A stretch of 64,000 nt of DNA, taken from positions 126,737 through 190,736 of the forward strand of contig NZ_LOIC01000072.1 of assembly GCF_001684335.1 (NCBI RefSeq), given 5' to 3'. The notes under the pieces were generated by a model, which was given only the letters and a program-made list of their open reading frames with translations, was not told where the DNA came from and searched no databases. A program made the translations under genes and the position numbers. Positions 37,397-48,061 of the stretch are shown piece after piece. Each line of letters begins with the position of its first letter. Position 1 is the stretch's first letter. This DNA is from Photorhabdus namnaonensis (GTDB taxonomy: Bacteria; Pseudomonadota; Gammaproteobacteria; Enterobacterales; Enterobacteriaceae).

Positions 37397-37754
37397 TAAA
37401 AGCACACCACCAAGCAAACAGCATACTATTTGAAAAAAAATATTTGCTTGAAAAAATACTTGATATTGTTTTTGTCCTTCAAAGACAATTTCGGTTATAT
37501 CTTAGAGTATGAGATTCAAAATCAAACTCTAACCTACCTCGACCAATAATAACATGAAACCACATCTGAATGGCTTGCAATATAAGCATTTAGTTTATTG
37601 CTGGCTAATTAGCATGCAATTGACAAATTGTGCTATGCTCAAATTAACCTGACATATCAAATAAGCTCATAAAAGCATACTGATATCAGGTTTAACATTA
37701 ATAAAGCTTAATATTTTTGATTATTATTGATAAACACAACCAAGGGTAATTTAT
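37397..37754. other. Intergenic, no supported gene
   Basis: AT-rich DNA between the fabA terminator and a small secreted-protein gene. A short near-repeat (CATACT-ATTTG / CATACTGATATCAGG) is visible but no gene or clear signal; the promoter of the next gene presumably lies at its right end (AAGGGTAA ribosome site at 37743-37750). Confidence 0.4.
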
Positions 37755-38099
37755 ATGAACATCAGAAAAATACTGCTCATAATCGTAGCATTAACTGTTA
37801 CACCAACTGCCATAGCGCTAAATAAGATTGAAGGTACCATTGAGATGCTACAAGCATCTAACACTAATGGCGATTGCCTTGGAAAAATAGTCACTCCTAC
37901 TCGCGCCCAAGGATTTCGGTGGGTATGTACTTATAGTGCCGGGTCGATACTTTTATCAATGCTTCAAACCGCCTATTCAAGTCATGAAAATGTAGCCATA
38001 GCAGTCCAGGGGGATACGGAATATAGCCCTCTCTATAAGGTTCAATTACGTCACAAATGTTTATCAAACCCTGCTTACTGCAATTATCCTTCGCATTAG
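37755..38099 (+). CDS. Small secreted protein of unknown function
   Basis: 114 residues. A clear signal peptide (MNIRKILLIIVALTVTPTAI-A, cleavage near ALN) is followed by a ~93-residue mature part with four Cys (NGDCLGK, WVCTYS, HKCLSNPAYC), suggesting two disulfides in the periplasm or outside. AAGGGT ribosome site 5' of ATG. No family recognised. It is inserted between fabA and rmf, which adjoin in E. coli, so it is accessory. Confidence 0.7.
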   Translation: MNIRKILLIIVALTVTPTAIALNKIEGTIEMLQASNTNGDCLGKIVTPTRAQGFRWVCTYSAGSILLSMLQTAYSSHENVAIAVQGDTEYSPLYKVQLRHKCLSNPAYCNYPSH

Positions 38100-38456
38100 T
38101 AGATAAATTACTTGATGGCCGCAATATCAGCCATATTGGAGGTTAAATAGGATGTATGAGCTGGCGGCCATGAATGATATCTCATCAAATTTCGCAAACG
38201 GAATCCCAAAAAGAACAATACAAAGAAATAAGAAGCCAGCACATTATTCACATTAATTGCTATACGTACCCTATTTACCACACTCAGTGCATCAGCATAT
38301 CCGTCGTATGATGTCTTAAATTAGGTTAAACAAGGATTCAATCTGACAGATATCTGTATAAGCAATCAGTCACTGTCAGATTAAATTTGGGATATATACA
38401 CGTTGATTAAGAAATGGTGGTTTTTTCTTACCTAACCGATACATCAGTTTGGCAGA
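38100..38456. other. Intergenic with a long inverted repeat
   Basis: No intact gene; a 34-codon frame starting ATGTATGAGCTGGCG near 38151 is not convincing. AATCTGACAG (38340-38349) and CTGTCAGATT (38373-38382) form perfect 10-bp arms with a 23-nt loop and could terminate transcripts from either side (the secreted-protein gene or rmf). Confidence 0.5.
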
Positions 38457-38624
38457 CTAAGCCATCATCGCCCTGTCTTCCATAGCCTGACGCCATCCTC
38501 CTAACCAGTGAGAACGGGCATCTAATGAATAATAGGGACAATGCTCCCTTGGGCGCCCCAAAATACCTGCATGGTACCCTCTCGATAACGCACGTGCTAA
38601 ACGATCTCGTTTCTGTCTCTTCAT
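38457..38624 (-). CDS. rmf: Rmf, ribosome modulation factor
   Basis: 55 codons, ATG 38624 to TAG 38457. The protein begins MKRQKRDRLARALSRGYHAG and contains HCPYYSLDARSHWLGGWRQA, unmistakable Rmf (E. coli MKRQKRDRLERAHQRGYQAG). It dimerises 70S ribosomes into inactive 100S particles in stationary phase. TGAGG lies upstream of the start. Position between fabA and pqiC as in E. coli. Missed by simple length cut-offs. Confidence 0.96.
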   Translation of the reverse strand: MKRQKRDRLARALSRGYHAGILGRPREHCPYYSLDARSHWLGGWRQAMEDRAMMA

Positions 38625-38828
38625 GCTTTTATTTACCTCATAAGCTAGATCAGTAGAAAGAAAACAGTGGTCATCATTTATCCAACCACAATTTAGAAAT
38701 ACCCCTATAAATTTTGAAAATCAAGTCAAGAAATTCATATTAATGTAATATTTGTTATATCAGTACAGAAAAAATGAATAAGATATTAATAATAAAGAGA
38801 AATTTTTATCCTGCTGATAATACCAATT

Positions 38829-38861
38829 TTCTCCGAGCGTAAGGGTTTTACACCCGGAGAA
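38829..38861 (-). terminator. Hairpin after pqiC
   Basis: TTCTCCG (38829-38835) pairs with CGGAGAA (38855-38861), with an inner GGGT/ACCC stem. It is 10 bp after the pqiC stop and the likely end of the rlmKL-uup-pqiABC run, but there is no U-run. Confidence 0.5.
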
Positions 38862-38871
38862 TGGCGGAGAG

Positions 38872-39444
38872 TTACGATTGGGGAATTAACTGACTGGCAA
38901 TAGCTTGCGCCAACTGACTCCATCCTTTTGCCAATGTGCGAACTAAATCATCATAACCATCTTCTTCCTGTTTTAGCTCTATATTAAAGGGCTGCTTAAT
39001 GACACTCGCCTCACTCCCCTGACAAGTTAATGTCCAGTAACCTTGCAAAATCACCTTACCATCATAACGACCATGAAAACTGGTTACTGTTACATCCAAA
39101 GTATCTGGCTTATTAACCACTGGTTGGGCAGACACTAAACGCTGTGGCAAAGCTATGGTTAATTCCGCTACCAACACTTGCTGTAACTGCTGTTCAAGTG
39201 GACTTGCCCACAAATGATTCGCCGCACTGATATAACTAACATCGCTACTTTGATATACCACACCGGAGGATGACAGGTAATCAGACAACATAACCCGTTG
39301 TACCCATAATTGGCGATCATGCTGCACAATAGCACTCTTTTGTGATGCTATTGTGACTACCGGCAATTGATAATAAGTTTTTTCCGGCTGACGGCTACAA
39401 GCAGAAATAAAAATCACTAAAATTAATGCCACTCTTCTCATCAT
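38872..39444 (-). CDS. pqiC: PqiC (YmbA), lipoprotein of the Pqi system
   Basis: 190 residues. Signal peptide with lipobox IFISAC (Cys ~res 16) makes it an outer-membrane lipoprotein; the rest is the ABC-type transport auxiliary (DUF330) fold with YYQLPVV near the start and LWVQRVMLSDYLSS. It docks the PqiB tube at the outer membrane. The start overlaps the pqiB stop by 4 bp (ATGA), so the two are coupled. Confidence 0.95.
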   Translation of the reverse strand: MMRRVALILVIFISACSRQPEKTYYQLPVVTIASQKSAIVQHDRQLWVQRVMLSDYLSSSGVVYQSSDVSYISAANHLWASPLEQQLQQVLVAELTIALPQRLVSAQPVVNKPDTLDVTVTSFHGRYDGKVILQGYWTLTCQGSEASVIKQPFNIELKQEEDGYDDLVRTLAKGWSQLAQAIASQLIPQS

Positions 39445-41090
39445 TTTTTAGCCTTTTTTGGTTCTGGATCTTCAATTGGCTTAGCCTCAAAAACTAATGC
39501 ATTGCTCTTATTATTCAGCGTTCTCAGCACAGGCCGCAGTTCACTCAACACTTGATCTAATCGCTGCATATTATCCAACATCTTGTTATAAGCCGGTGAA
39601 CCAGGCTGGAAGCCTTGCATACTGCGATTAAACTCCTGCAATGTTTTCTGTATATCTTTCGGCAGATCTTTGGTTTCAGGATTTGCCAGCACTTTATTCA
39701 ATTCATCAAGAGTCTGCTGTGCTTTTCTGATTGCTTTCTGACTCTCTTCTAAAGTACGAATAGCCTGATTAAACATTGGCTCAACCGGCATATTATTAAT
39801 TTTGTCTAACGCGGCAATAACCTTATGTTGAATTTGAGCAAGGCCGCCACTGATTGTTGGTAATAGCGGATAGCCTGCAATTTCATACGGGCCAACCCAC
39901 CCTTTTTCATTCGGATAAAAATCCAAATCAATAAACAGCGCCCCCGTTAACAAATTACCTGATTTGAGAGAGGCTCGCAGACCGCGTTTGGTTATGCTAT
40001 TCAGCTCTTTCTCAACATCAAACCCTTCCCCCAACTCCTTCTCAAATCGCTCCGGCTCAATGGAGATAAGTACTGGAATACGAAAATCATTATCCAGTCG
40101 CTGTCTCATTCCCTCAGAGTAGAACGGTACTTTCGCCACAGTTCCCATTCGGATACCACGGAACTCCACCGGCGCGCCCGGTTGTAATCCTCGAACAGAA
40201 TCAGAGAAGAGCAACAGATAATCTTTATGTTCGGTATATAAAGAATCTTGAATGCTTCTTTGGTTATCAAAAAGTTTGTAAGTGGCTTTTTCTTTAATTG
40301 GCTCACCCAATTCCCAACCCTTAGGTACATCAAAGCTGACGCCACCACCAAACAGCGTTGATAAAGAAGCCATTTCAACACGCACCCCTTGAGAAGACAT
40401 ATCAAAGGTAATACCACTCTCTTTCCAAAAACGGACATTGGTTGTCAGCAAACCATCATAAGGCGCATTAATAAATAGCTGATATCTCATCAAATGCGAT
40501 TGCGGTTCAAACTCGTTGGTTTCAACAGAACCAACCCGATAACCACGAAACAACACCGGATCGCCCGGATTAAGCTGACCTGCTTTATCACTAATTAGGA
40601 TAACACGGATACCTTTTGCATCAGGTGAAGCTAATGGTGGTGAGTCCAACAAATTAAATTTATCTTCTTCATCACCATTCGTTCCTGGCTGAAGTTCAAT
40701 AAAAGCCCCGGACAGAAGAGTACCAAGGCCAGATATTCCATCACGACCAATCTGTGGTTTCACGACCCAAAAAGCACTATCACTATGTAATAGATTTTCC
40801 ATGCCATCATTCAGCCGGGCCTTAATAATAACTTGACTAAGATTATCACTCAGCATGACCTTCTCAACCACGCCGACATCCACACTACGGCTTTTAATTT
40901 TAGTTTTTCCGGCTTCAATGCCTTCCGCGTTAGAAGTAATCAACGTTACTTCCGGCCCTTGGTGGCTGAAATGGTAAAACAGTATCCAGGCACCAATAAG
41001 CACAGTGACAATCGGTACAATCCAGATTGGTGACCAACTTTTAATTTTATCGATTTTAGCCTGACTCTGGTCTTCAACTTTATCCGTCAC
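39441..41090 (-). CDS. pqiB: PqiB, MCE-domain lipid transport tube
   Basis: 549 residues. One N-terminal membrane helix (IWIVPIVTVLIGAWILFYHF) then three MCE domains, each starting with a GPEVTLITSNAEGIEAGKTK-like or GDPVLFRGYRVG pattern, and a C-terminal coiled coil (KAIRKAQQTLDELNKVL). Hexamers form a needle crossing the periplasm between PqiA and PqiC for lipid traffic. The length equals E. coli PqiB. Confidence 0.96.
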   Translation of the reverse strand: MTDKVEDQSQAKIDKIKSWSPIWIVPIVTVLIGAWILFYHFSHQGPEVTLITSNAEGIEAGKTKIKSRSVDVGVVEKVMLSDNLSQVIIKARLNDGMENLLHSDSAFWVVKPQIGRDGISGLGTLLSGAFIELQPGTNGDEEDKFNLLDSPPLASPDAKGIRVILISDKAGQLNPGDPVLFRGYRVGSVETNEFEPQSHLMRYQLFINAPYDGLLTTNVRFWKESGITFDMSSQGVRVEMASLSTLFGGGVSFDVPKGWELGEPIKEKATYKLFDNQRSIQDSLYTEHKDYLLLFSDSVRGLQPGAPVEFRGIRMGTVAKVPFYSEGMRQRLDNDFRIPVLISIEPERFEKELGEGFDVEKELNSITKRGLRASLKSGNLLTGALFIDLDFYPNEKGWVGPYEIAGYPLLPTISGGLAQIQHKVIAALDKINNMPVEPMFNQAIRTLEESQKAIRKAQQTLDELNKVLANPETKDLPKDIQKTLQEFNRSMQGFQPGSPAYNKMLDNMQRLDQVLSELRPVLRTLNNKSNALVFEAKPIEDPEPKKAKK

Positions 41091-41110
41091 CTTGACACTC
41101 CTTCATTGCC

Positions 41111-42358
41111 TTATAACGAATGTTTAACGTTGGTTCTATCCCAAATTAAGCGCGGATCAAATGTTATTGCCGCAAACATGGTCAGGATCACAACTGAAGC
41201 AAAAATAACTGCCCCCATTGCGGGGTAGACACTCATCAATTTCCCCATACGCACCAATGATGACAATATTGCGATAACAAATACATCAATCATTGACCAA
41301 CGGCCAACAAATTCAACAACTTCATAAATAAAATGCATTCGGGCGGAATCTCGTTTACCGCGCCCTTTGGCATCCCAACATAACCAGCCAATTGCCAGCA
41401 TTTTCAGTGATGGCACCATAATACTGGCAATAAAAATGACTAAAGCCACCGGATATGAACCTACGCTCCACAGTAGTATCACGCCAGCCATAATAGTGGA
41501 ATCACTCTGATTACCTAATGATTCAGTCACCATCATCGGCATGACATTAGCAGGAATATAAAGCATTAAAGCCGTCACTATCAGCGCCATTGTCCATTGC
41601 AGACTGTTACGACGGCGGGCATGTCCACGAGTATGACAACGTGAACAGACTAACTGGTCTGCCGGTAAAATAGCTGTACAGCACTGACATAATCGAACCC
41701 CCTGCACTAACCCCGCTTTTCCTGCCTGTAACGATATATTCACCTTAGGTGCGAGCGCTATCTGATTCCATAACCAGTGGCGATCCAAACATTGAAATGC
41801 TCTCACCTGGAGAAGGCAGAACAGGCAATATGGCAAAAAACTTAAACCTAACCCAATATCACCATAAGCCATTAATTTAACAAAGCTGACTAATACCCCT
41901 GCCAGAAAGATTTCAACCATACACCAGCTTTTCATCTGAAATAAAACCCTGGCCAACCAGATTTTTATCTTCTGAGAAATAACAACACCCTGGCATAAGA
42001 GAATAATCGCTACCATACAAAACGCAGGCACCAATTGAACACAGAGTAAAAAGAATGTTCCCACACTGACGTAATTTTCATTAAACATCACCTGAGGGAT
42101 TTGAGATAAGGTAATTTCACTGCCAATTCCCGCCACACTCATGCTAACAAACGGAAACAGGCAGGCCATTAACAGCATAAATAATGCGCTGACGGCATAA
42201 CCTGTTGGCTGATGTTTAGGTTCTTTCCACCATGTGACTAATGTCGTCTTACAACGAGGACAAACCGCCTTCGTTCCCTGCCCTCCTTCTGGCAATGTCG
42301 CCAGCAAATCACATTGAGGGCACAATACCATTTCATGATGATGGTTACTGGAACACAA
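41111..42358 (-). CDS. pqiA: PqiA, inner-membrane partner of PqiB
   Basis: 415 residues from TTG 42358, chosen because AGGAG lies 7 nt upstream and the N-terminus CSSNHHHEMVLCPQCDLLA then aligns with E. coli PqiA (417 aa); the frame is open to 42400. Two zinc-ribbon CxxC pairs (CPQC/CPRC and CQCC/CSRC) alternate with two blocks of four membrane helices. It feeds or receives lipid from the PqiB tube. Paraquat-inducible in E. coli. Confidence 0.93.
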   Translation of the reverse strand: MCSSNHHHEMVLCPQCDLLATLPEGGQGTKAVCPRCKTTLVTWWKEPKHQPTGYAVSALFMLLMACLFPFVSMSVAGIGSEITLSQIPQVMFNENYVSVGTFFLLCVQLVPAFCMVAIILLCQGVVISQKIKIWLARVLFQMKSWCMVEIFLAGVLVSFVKLMAYGDIGLGLSFLPYCLFCLLQVRAFQCLDRHWLWNQIALAPKVNISLQAGKAGLVQGVRLCQCCTAILPADQLVCSRCHTRGHARRRNSLQWTMALIVTALMLYIPANVMPMMVTESLGNQSDSTIMAGVILLWSVGSYPVALVIFIASIMVPSLKMLAIGWLCWDAKGRGKRDSARMHFIYEVVEFVGRWSMIDVFVIAILSSLVRMGKLMSVYPAMGAVIFASVVILTMFAAITFDPRLIWDRTNVKHSL

Positions 42359-42442
42359 GGTTTTTCTCCTGTAAGGAAATTGGGAAATCCACAGAATCAT
42401 ACTCAGAAAAATTCCGCAGCATGATTCTGCTAATTATGTTAA

Positions 42443-44356
42443 TTATCGACTGTTTTTCAATGTTTCTAATTCATGCCAGCGATCAAAAGCAGCTTCTAAT
42501 GCTTGCTCTTTTTCAGACAGCTCAGTCAGTATTTTTTGGGTTACTACATGAGGCTGATTAAAAAATTCAGGATCACTCACTTGAGATTGTAACTGATCAA
42601 GCTCTTCTTCCAATTTCTCCAGCAATGATGGTAATTGCTCTAACTCTCGAAACAAATGGTGGCTCATTTTGTTACGAGAACTTTTTGGCGATTCTTTAAC
42701 CTTTTCTACTTTGACTTCCGTTGGCAGTTTTTTCTCATTTTGTCGGCGCAACGATATAGTTTGTTCACGCTGTTGTTGAGCATCGTAATAACCGCCAACA
42801 TAATTATTGATCACACCATTACCTTCGAAAATCCAACATTCAGTCACGGAGTTATCAACAAATTGACGATCATGACTGACCAGCAATACAGTACCTGTAT
42901 AATTGTCTACCAGCTCCTCCAGCAACTCTAATGTTTCCACATCCAGATCGTTGGTTGGCTCATCAAGCACCAACAAATTACTGGGTTTTAGGAACAGACG
43001 CGCCAGTAACAACCGGTTCCTTTCACCCCCAGAAAGCGCTTTAACCGGTGTCATTGCCCGCTTCGGATGAAACAGAAAGTCCTGCAAATAACCCAGAACA
43101 TGACGAGGACGACCATTCACCATCACTTCCTGTTTACCTTCAGCCAAGTTATCCATTACAGTTCTTTCCGGATCAAGAGCTATCCGATGCTGATCAAAAT
43201 AAGCAACTTCTAGTTTAGTACCACAATGAACACGACCGCCATTAGATTGCAGCTCACCTAGCATCAGTTTCAGTAAAGTTGTTTTGCCACAACCATTTGG
43301 CCCCACCAGTGCAATTTTATCCCCACGCTGAATTTGCGCACTGAAATTATTGACCAGTTTCTTTTCACCAATTTGATAGTTAACATTTTCCAGCTCAAAG
43401 ACAATTTTGCCGGAACGACTCGCTTCTTCCATCTGTATTTTAGCGGTTCCCATTACTTCACGGCGTTGGGAACGTTCAACACGTAATGCTTTCAATGCTC
43501 TGACACGTCCTTCATTACGAGTACGACGTGCTTTAATCCCCTGACGAATCCACACTTCTTCCTGAGCCAACTTACGATCAAATTCAGCGTTCTGCATCTC
43601 TTCCACGCGCAACGCATCTTCTTTGCCTTCAAGAAACTTATCGTAATTACCCGGCCACGACACTAACTTACCGCGATCTAAATCGACAATGCGGGTTGCC
43701 ATATTGCGAATAAATGAACGGTCATGGGAAATGAAAACAAGACTACCCTGAAAATCTTTCAGGAAGTTTTCTAGCCATTCAATCGTATCAATATCCAGGT
43801 GGTTAGTGGGTTCATCAAGCAGTAAGACTTTTGGTGAACTGACCAACGCCCTCCCTAATGCCGCCTTACGCAACCAACCACCTGAAAGTGAAGAGAGCTT
43901 TGCCTCCGCAGGTAAAGAGAGCTGTTTCAATACGTCATTAATACGGCTGTCCAGTGACCATAGCCCACGAATATCCAGCACCTCCTGCAATTCCGCCAAG
44001 CGGTTGAGGTTTTTCTGATTCGGTTCTTGCTCCACCAAACGGGAAACCTGATGAAAAGATTTAATATATTCGGCCTGCTCCTGAACACCTTCGGCAACAA
44101 AATCAAAAACCGTCCCCTCCACATCACGGGGAGGGTCCTGTTGTAAACGGGAAACAACCAGATCCTGTTCGTAAATAACCTGACCATCATCCAACGGCTG
44201 CTCTTTTGCTAATACCCGTAACAAAGTCGACTTTCCAGCACCGTTACGACCAACCAGACAAACTCTTTCATTTTCTTCTATATGCAATTCTGCATTATCA
44301 AGTAATGGCGCATCACTGAACGACAACCACGCACCAGATAAATTGATCAACGACAT
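42443..44356 (-). CDS. uup: Uup, ABC-F ATPase
   Basis: 637 residues with two ABC cassettes and no membrane part. First cassette: GRNGAGKSTLLR, LSGGWLRKAALGRAL, LLLDEPTNHLD. Second: GPNGCGKTTLL, LSGGERNRLLLARLF, LVLDEPTNDLD. The C-terminus is a coiled-coil DNA-binding domain (LPSLLEKLEEELDQLQSQVS). ABC-F proteins act on ribosomes; Uup also affects transposon excision. 5 bp after rlmKL, so co-transcribed. Confidence 0.96.
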   Translation of the reverse strand: MSLINLSGAWLSFSDAPLLDNAELHIEENERVCLVGRNGAGKSTLLRVLAKEQPLDDGQVIYEQDLVVSRLQQDPPRDVEGTVFDFVAEGVQEQAEYIKSFHQVSRLVEQEPNQKNLNRLAELQEVLDIRGLWSLDSRINDVLKQLSLPAEAKLSSLSGGWLRKAALGRALVSSPKVLLLDEPTNHLDIDTIEWLENFLKDFQGSLVFISHDRSFIRNMATRIVDLDRGKLVSWPGNYDKFLEGKEDALRVEEMQNAEFDRKLAQEEVWIRQGIKARRTRNEGRVRALKALRVERSQRREVMGTAKIQMEEASRSGKIVFELENVNYQIGEKKLVNNFSAQIQRGDKIALVGPNGCGKTTLLKLMLGELQSNGGRVHCGTKLEVAYFDQHRIALDPERTVMDNLAEGKQEVMVNGRPRHVLGYLQDFLFHPKRAMTPVKALSGGERNRLLLARLFLKPSNLLVLDEPTNDLDVETLELLEELVDNYTGTVLLVSHDRQFVDNSVTECWIFEGNGVINNYVGGYYDAQQQREQTISLRRQNEKKLPTEVKVEKVKESPKSSRNKMSHHLFRELEQLPSLLEKLEEELDQLQSQVSDPEFFNQPHVVTQKILTELSEKEQALEAAFDRWHELETLKNSR

Positions 44357-44361
44357 AGTAA

Positions 44362-46479
44362 TTATTTTTCCTCACCAGCATGGCGTAATAACCAGCAGTT
44401 GTGAATCTGACGGTTACGGGCAAAATCCTGCGACTGGGTTTTACTGGTGATCTCTTCCGCCACCAAGCCAACTTTTTCCAGCTCCGCAAAATCCATTTTA
44501 AAACCTCGTTTATTATTGGAGAACATCAGCGTTCCCCCACGACGCAACAAGCGCTTAAGCTGTCTCATCAACATGATATGGTCACGTTGTACATCAAATG
44601 CATCTTCCATTCGTTTAGAATTGGAGAACGTCGGCGGATCAATAAAAATCAAATCAAACTGTTCACCGGCCCGAGCTAACCAAGCGAGACAATCTGCCTG
44701 AATCAACCGATGCTGACGCCCTGTTAATCCATTAGCCTGTAGGTTCCGTTCAGCCCATTCAAGGTAAGTGCGAGACATATCAACCGTCGTTGTTGAACGT
44801 GCGCCGCCTAGCCCAGCATGTACTGTCGCAGATCCGGTATAAGCAAACAGGTTCAGAAAATCTTTTCCTTCACTCATTTCACCTAGCATTTTCCGGGCAA
44901 TACGATGATCAAGGAACAAGCCAGTATCCAAATAGTCAGTTAAATTAACCCAAAATTTTGCGTCATACTCATTTACCAAAAAGAATTCCCGTTTTTCTGC
45001 CATTCTTTCATACTGGCTTTTACCTTTCTGACGCTGACGAGTTTTAAGTACTAATTGATTTGATGAAAGCCCAAGAACTTGCATCGTTGCACTGATAGCA
45101 TCGAATAAACGCTGACGCGCTTTATTGGTATCAACGCTTTTCGGTGGAGCATATTCCTGGATCACTACTTTATCCGCATAACGGTCAACAGCCACATTGT
45201 ATTCTGGCAAATCAGCATCATACAGACGGTAACAATCAATCCCTTGCTGTTTCGCCCAATGAGTTAATTTCTTTTCATTTTTACGCAGGCGGTTGGCATA
45301 ATCTTCCGCCACATTCATCTCTGATGAGTGTGGTTTATCTGACAACTGATAATTTTTCTGTACGCAATCCAATGGACCATTTTTAGCTTTAAACTCACGT
45401 TCAGCCCGTAATTGCAAGCAGCTTAACAACTCAGGCGATGCACTGAATAGAGACAAACGCCAGCCAGGGAAACGGCTTTTCATTATCCGCCCAAATAAAC
45501 TGTGTAGTGCAACCAATGCAGGTTCACTTTCCAATCGCTCGCCATAAGGTGGATTACTTAACACTGTTCCAGTTGGGCCTTCTGGTAACGGATTTTCCAG
45601 ACGACTGGCATCACCTTGCTGGAAAGTTATTAACTGTGCAACCCCGGCTCTACGAGCATTTGACCGAGCCATATCCAACACTCTGCGATCAATATCAGAA
45701 CCAACAAAACGGGAAACTGTCTCCTGAAGACCTTTACGAAAGCGGATCTGCGCTTCTGTGGTCACTTCACGCCAAATTTCTTCATCATGTTGCAACCAGG
45801 CAATAAAGCCCCAGTGGTTACGATGCAGACCAGGAGCACGATCAGCCGCCATCATTGCTGCTTCAATCAATAATGTGCCGGAACCACACATAGGATCGAC
45901 CATCGGAGTACCAATCTGCCAGCCTGAACGTAGAATAATCGCCGCAGCCAGATTTTCTTTCAGCGGAGCCTGACCAGCAAGATCGCGATAACCTCGGATA
46001 TGCAAACCATCGCCACTCAAATCCAATGCAACACTGGCTCTCTCTTTATTCAAAAAAACATTAATGCGAATGTCCGGCTGTTGCTTTGCCACATTGGGGC
46101 GTTGATCTAACTTACGAATAAAGCTATCGACAATGGCGTCTTTAACCTTGAGTGCGCCATATTGCGTATTCCGTATCTCTTCATTTGTGCCACTGAAATG
46201 CACAGAGAAAGTACTGTCTATAGAGACAATCCGGCTCCAATCAATAGACTGAACGCCAAGATAGAGATCTAAATCGCTATAGACATTAAATTCGTTTAGC
46301 GGTAGCAAAATACGTGATGCCAGCCTGCTCCACATCAGGCTTTTATACATCACTCTGTCATCACCTTGAAAATGAACTCCGCCTTGCACAATTTTGCATG
46401 ATTGCGCCCCCAGCATTTCCAGTTCGTTCTTCAATAATTCTTCTAATCCACGCGCCGTGCTGGCAAACAGAGAGTTCAT
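44362..46479 (-). CDS. rlmL: RlmKL, 23S rRNA m2G2445 / m7G2069 methyltransferase
   Basis: 705 residues from ATG 46479 ([20 protein letters not shown]), matching E. coli. N-terminal THUMP domain, then RlmL methyltransferase with [14 protein letters not shown] and SNPPYGERL, then RlmK methyltransferase with [20 protein letters not shown] and [12 protein letters not shown]. It modifies two guanines of 23S rRNA during 50S assembly. The fused form is the enterobacterial arrangement. Confidence 0.97.
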   Translation of the reverse strand: MNSLFASTARGLEELLKNELEMLGAQSCKIVQGGVHFQGDDRVMYKSLMWSRLASRILLPLNEFNVYSDLDLYLGVQSIDWSRIVSIDSTFSVHFSGTNEEIRNTQYGALKVKDAIVDSFIRKLDQRPNVAKQQPDIRINVFLNKERASVALDLSGDGLHIRGYRDLAGQAPLKENLAAAIILRSGWQIGTPMVDPMCGSGTLLIEAAMMAADRAPGLHRNHWGFIAWLQHDEEIWREVTTEAQIRFRKGLQETVSRFVGSDIDRRVLDMARSNARRAGVAQLITFQQGDASRLENPLPEGPTGTVLSNPPYGERLESEPALVALHSLFGRIMKSRFPGWRLSLFSASPELLSCLQLRAEREFKAKNGPLDCVQKNYQLSDKPHSSEMNVAEDYANRLRKNEKKLTHWAKQQGIDCYRLYDADLPEYNVAVDRYADKVVIQEYAPPKSVDTNKARQRLFDAISATMQVLGLSSNQLVLKTRQRQKGKSQYERMAEKREFFLVNEYDAKFWVNLTDYLDTGLFLDHRIARKMLGEMSEGKDFLNLFAYTGSATVHAGLGGARSTTTVDMSRTYLEWAERNLQANGLTGRQHRLIQADCLAWLARAGEQFDLIFIDPPTFSNSKRMEDAFDVQRDHIMLMRQLKRLLRRGGTLMFSNNKRGFKMDFAELEKVGLVAEEITSKTQSQDFARNRQIHNCWLLRHAGEEK

Positions 46480-46579
46480 GTTACATATCACCAAAAAGAA
46501 AATTGTTACGCATTATAGCTAATCCAGGTGACATGTCATAAAGTTGCGTGTGTAAAAAATGTTTCATGGAGATTAACGG

Positions 46580-47695
46580 ATGATCACTCTGTCTCGCCTG
46601 TATACCCACCCGGTAAAGTCTATGCGTGGTTTGCAACTTTCCCATGCATTAGTCAGTGAAAGCGGCCTTATATTTGATCGCAATTTTATGGTCACAACAA
46701 CAGACGGGACTTTTATTACCGCCCGTAAATATCCGCAAATGTTGTTATTTACTCCAGCTATGTTAAATAACGGCATTTATCTGCGTGCGCCCAACGGAGA
46801 AAATGCCACCGTACTTTACAGTGATTTCCTACCTGAACAGCAGCCCACGGAAGTATGGGGCAACCATTTTACGGCTCTAATTGCACCAGAAACAATTAAT
46901 CAATGGTTAAGTCGTTTCTTTGATATTCCAGTGCAATTACGCTGGTTAAGCCATGAATTAAGCCGCAGGGTAAAAAAACACCCTGAAATTCCATTATCAT
47001 TTGCTGATGGTTATCCATTTCTACTCATTAATGAAGCTTCATTTCACTTATTACAACAGCGTTGTCCGGCCAGTATTAAATTAGAGCAATTTCGCCCAAA
47101 TATTGTTATTACCGGTGCGGAAGCATTTGCAGAAGACAATTGGCAATCAATTCAGATTGGCGATGTTATTTTTGATTTACCCAAACCCTGTAGCCGCTGT
47201 ATTCTGACAACCGTCAGTATTAATAAAGGTATTAAAAATCCCAACGGAGAGCCATTAGCGACATTGCAATCATTCCGTACAGCAGAAAATGGTGATGTCG
47301 ATTTTGGTCAGAATCTCACTGCCCATTCGAGTGGTATTATTAGAATCGGAGATAATGTCACTATATTAGCTAAAAAAAATCCACGTAAATATGGCAGTGG
47401 CGAAAAAGCTGAAGATATTGATTTACCAAAAATAAATGAGCAATCTGTCACTATTGAATATAATGGAAAAACCTTTACAGGTAATAATCAACAAATTATT
47501 TTAGAACAACTGGAACAACAAGGAATTAAAGTACCCTACTCATGTCGAGCGGGAATATGTGGATGCTGTAAGATTTCTTTAGTTAAGGGAGAAGTTTCTC
47601 CTTTAAAAGCCACAGCGATTAAAAACGATGGACATATTCTAGCTTGCTGTTGTATTCCAAAAAGCAACCTTATTCTTAATAATAACAAAGAATAG
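46580..47695 (+). CDS. ycbX: YcbX, MOSC/ferredoxin protein
   Basis: 371 residues. N-terminal beta-barrel and MOSC domain (ITLSRLYTHPVKSMRGLQLS; PCSRCILTTV carries the Mo-cofactor Cys) followed by a 2Fe-2S plant-type ferredoxin domain (YSCRAGICGCCKISL and HILACCCIP). It reduces N-hydroxylated compounds such as 6-hydroxylaminopurine. Divergent from rlmKL, as in E. coli. Confidence 0.95.
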   Translation: MITLSRLYTHPVKSMRGLQLSHALVSESGLIFDRNFMVTTTDGTFITARKYPQMLLFTPAMLNNGIYLRAPNGENATVLYSDFLPEQQPTEVWGNHFTALIAPETINQWLSRFFDIPVQLRWLSHELSRRVKKHPEIPLSFADGYPFLLINEASFHLLQQRCPASIKLEQFRPNIVITGAEAFAEDNWQSIQIGDVIFDLPKPCSRCILTTVSINKGIKNPNGEPLATLQSFRTAENGDVDFGQNLTAHSSGIIRIGDNVTILAKKNPRKYGSGEKAEDIDLPKINEQSVTIEYNGKTFTGNNQQIILEQLEQQGIKVPYSCRAGICGCCKISLVKGEVSPLKATAIKNDGHILACCCIPKSNLILNNNKE

Positions 47696-47717
47696 ATCTT
47701 TAAATTAGAGTTAAACT

Positions 47718-47740
47718 AACGTGCCATAAATTGGCACGTT
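47718..47740 (+). terminator. Hairpin after ycbX
   Basis: Perfect 9-bp stem AACGTGCCA-TAAAT-TGGCACGTT, 22 bp after the ycbX stop; only a weak T stretch follows (GATTTC). The rest of the intergenic DNA to 48061 is AT-rich with repeated TTATTACCATAATGAATT-like words (47921-47990) and no gene. Confidence 0.6.
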
Positions 47741-48061
47741 GATTTCCCGGAGATTTCATTAATTCTGTTGTAACTCTCAGTAATAACCCTGATTATTACG
47801 AGCTATGTATTTCTCCCTATTCAAACTAAACTCCAATTCCTCTATCCGTCCTCCCCTTTTGGCAATAACACTGCCTAAAAGGGAAGAAAAATCAATAAAT
47901 TTCATAAAGAAATTAGTCACCATAGTTATGGTAATAACAAATTGATTATAACAATAATGAATTAATTATTACCATAATGAATTTATAACTACCGTCATAA
48001 AATGATTACACTCTAAATCAGGAGCTTAAGTAACCCAGACAACACACCAAAGGAGTAAGTC

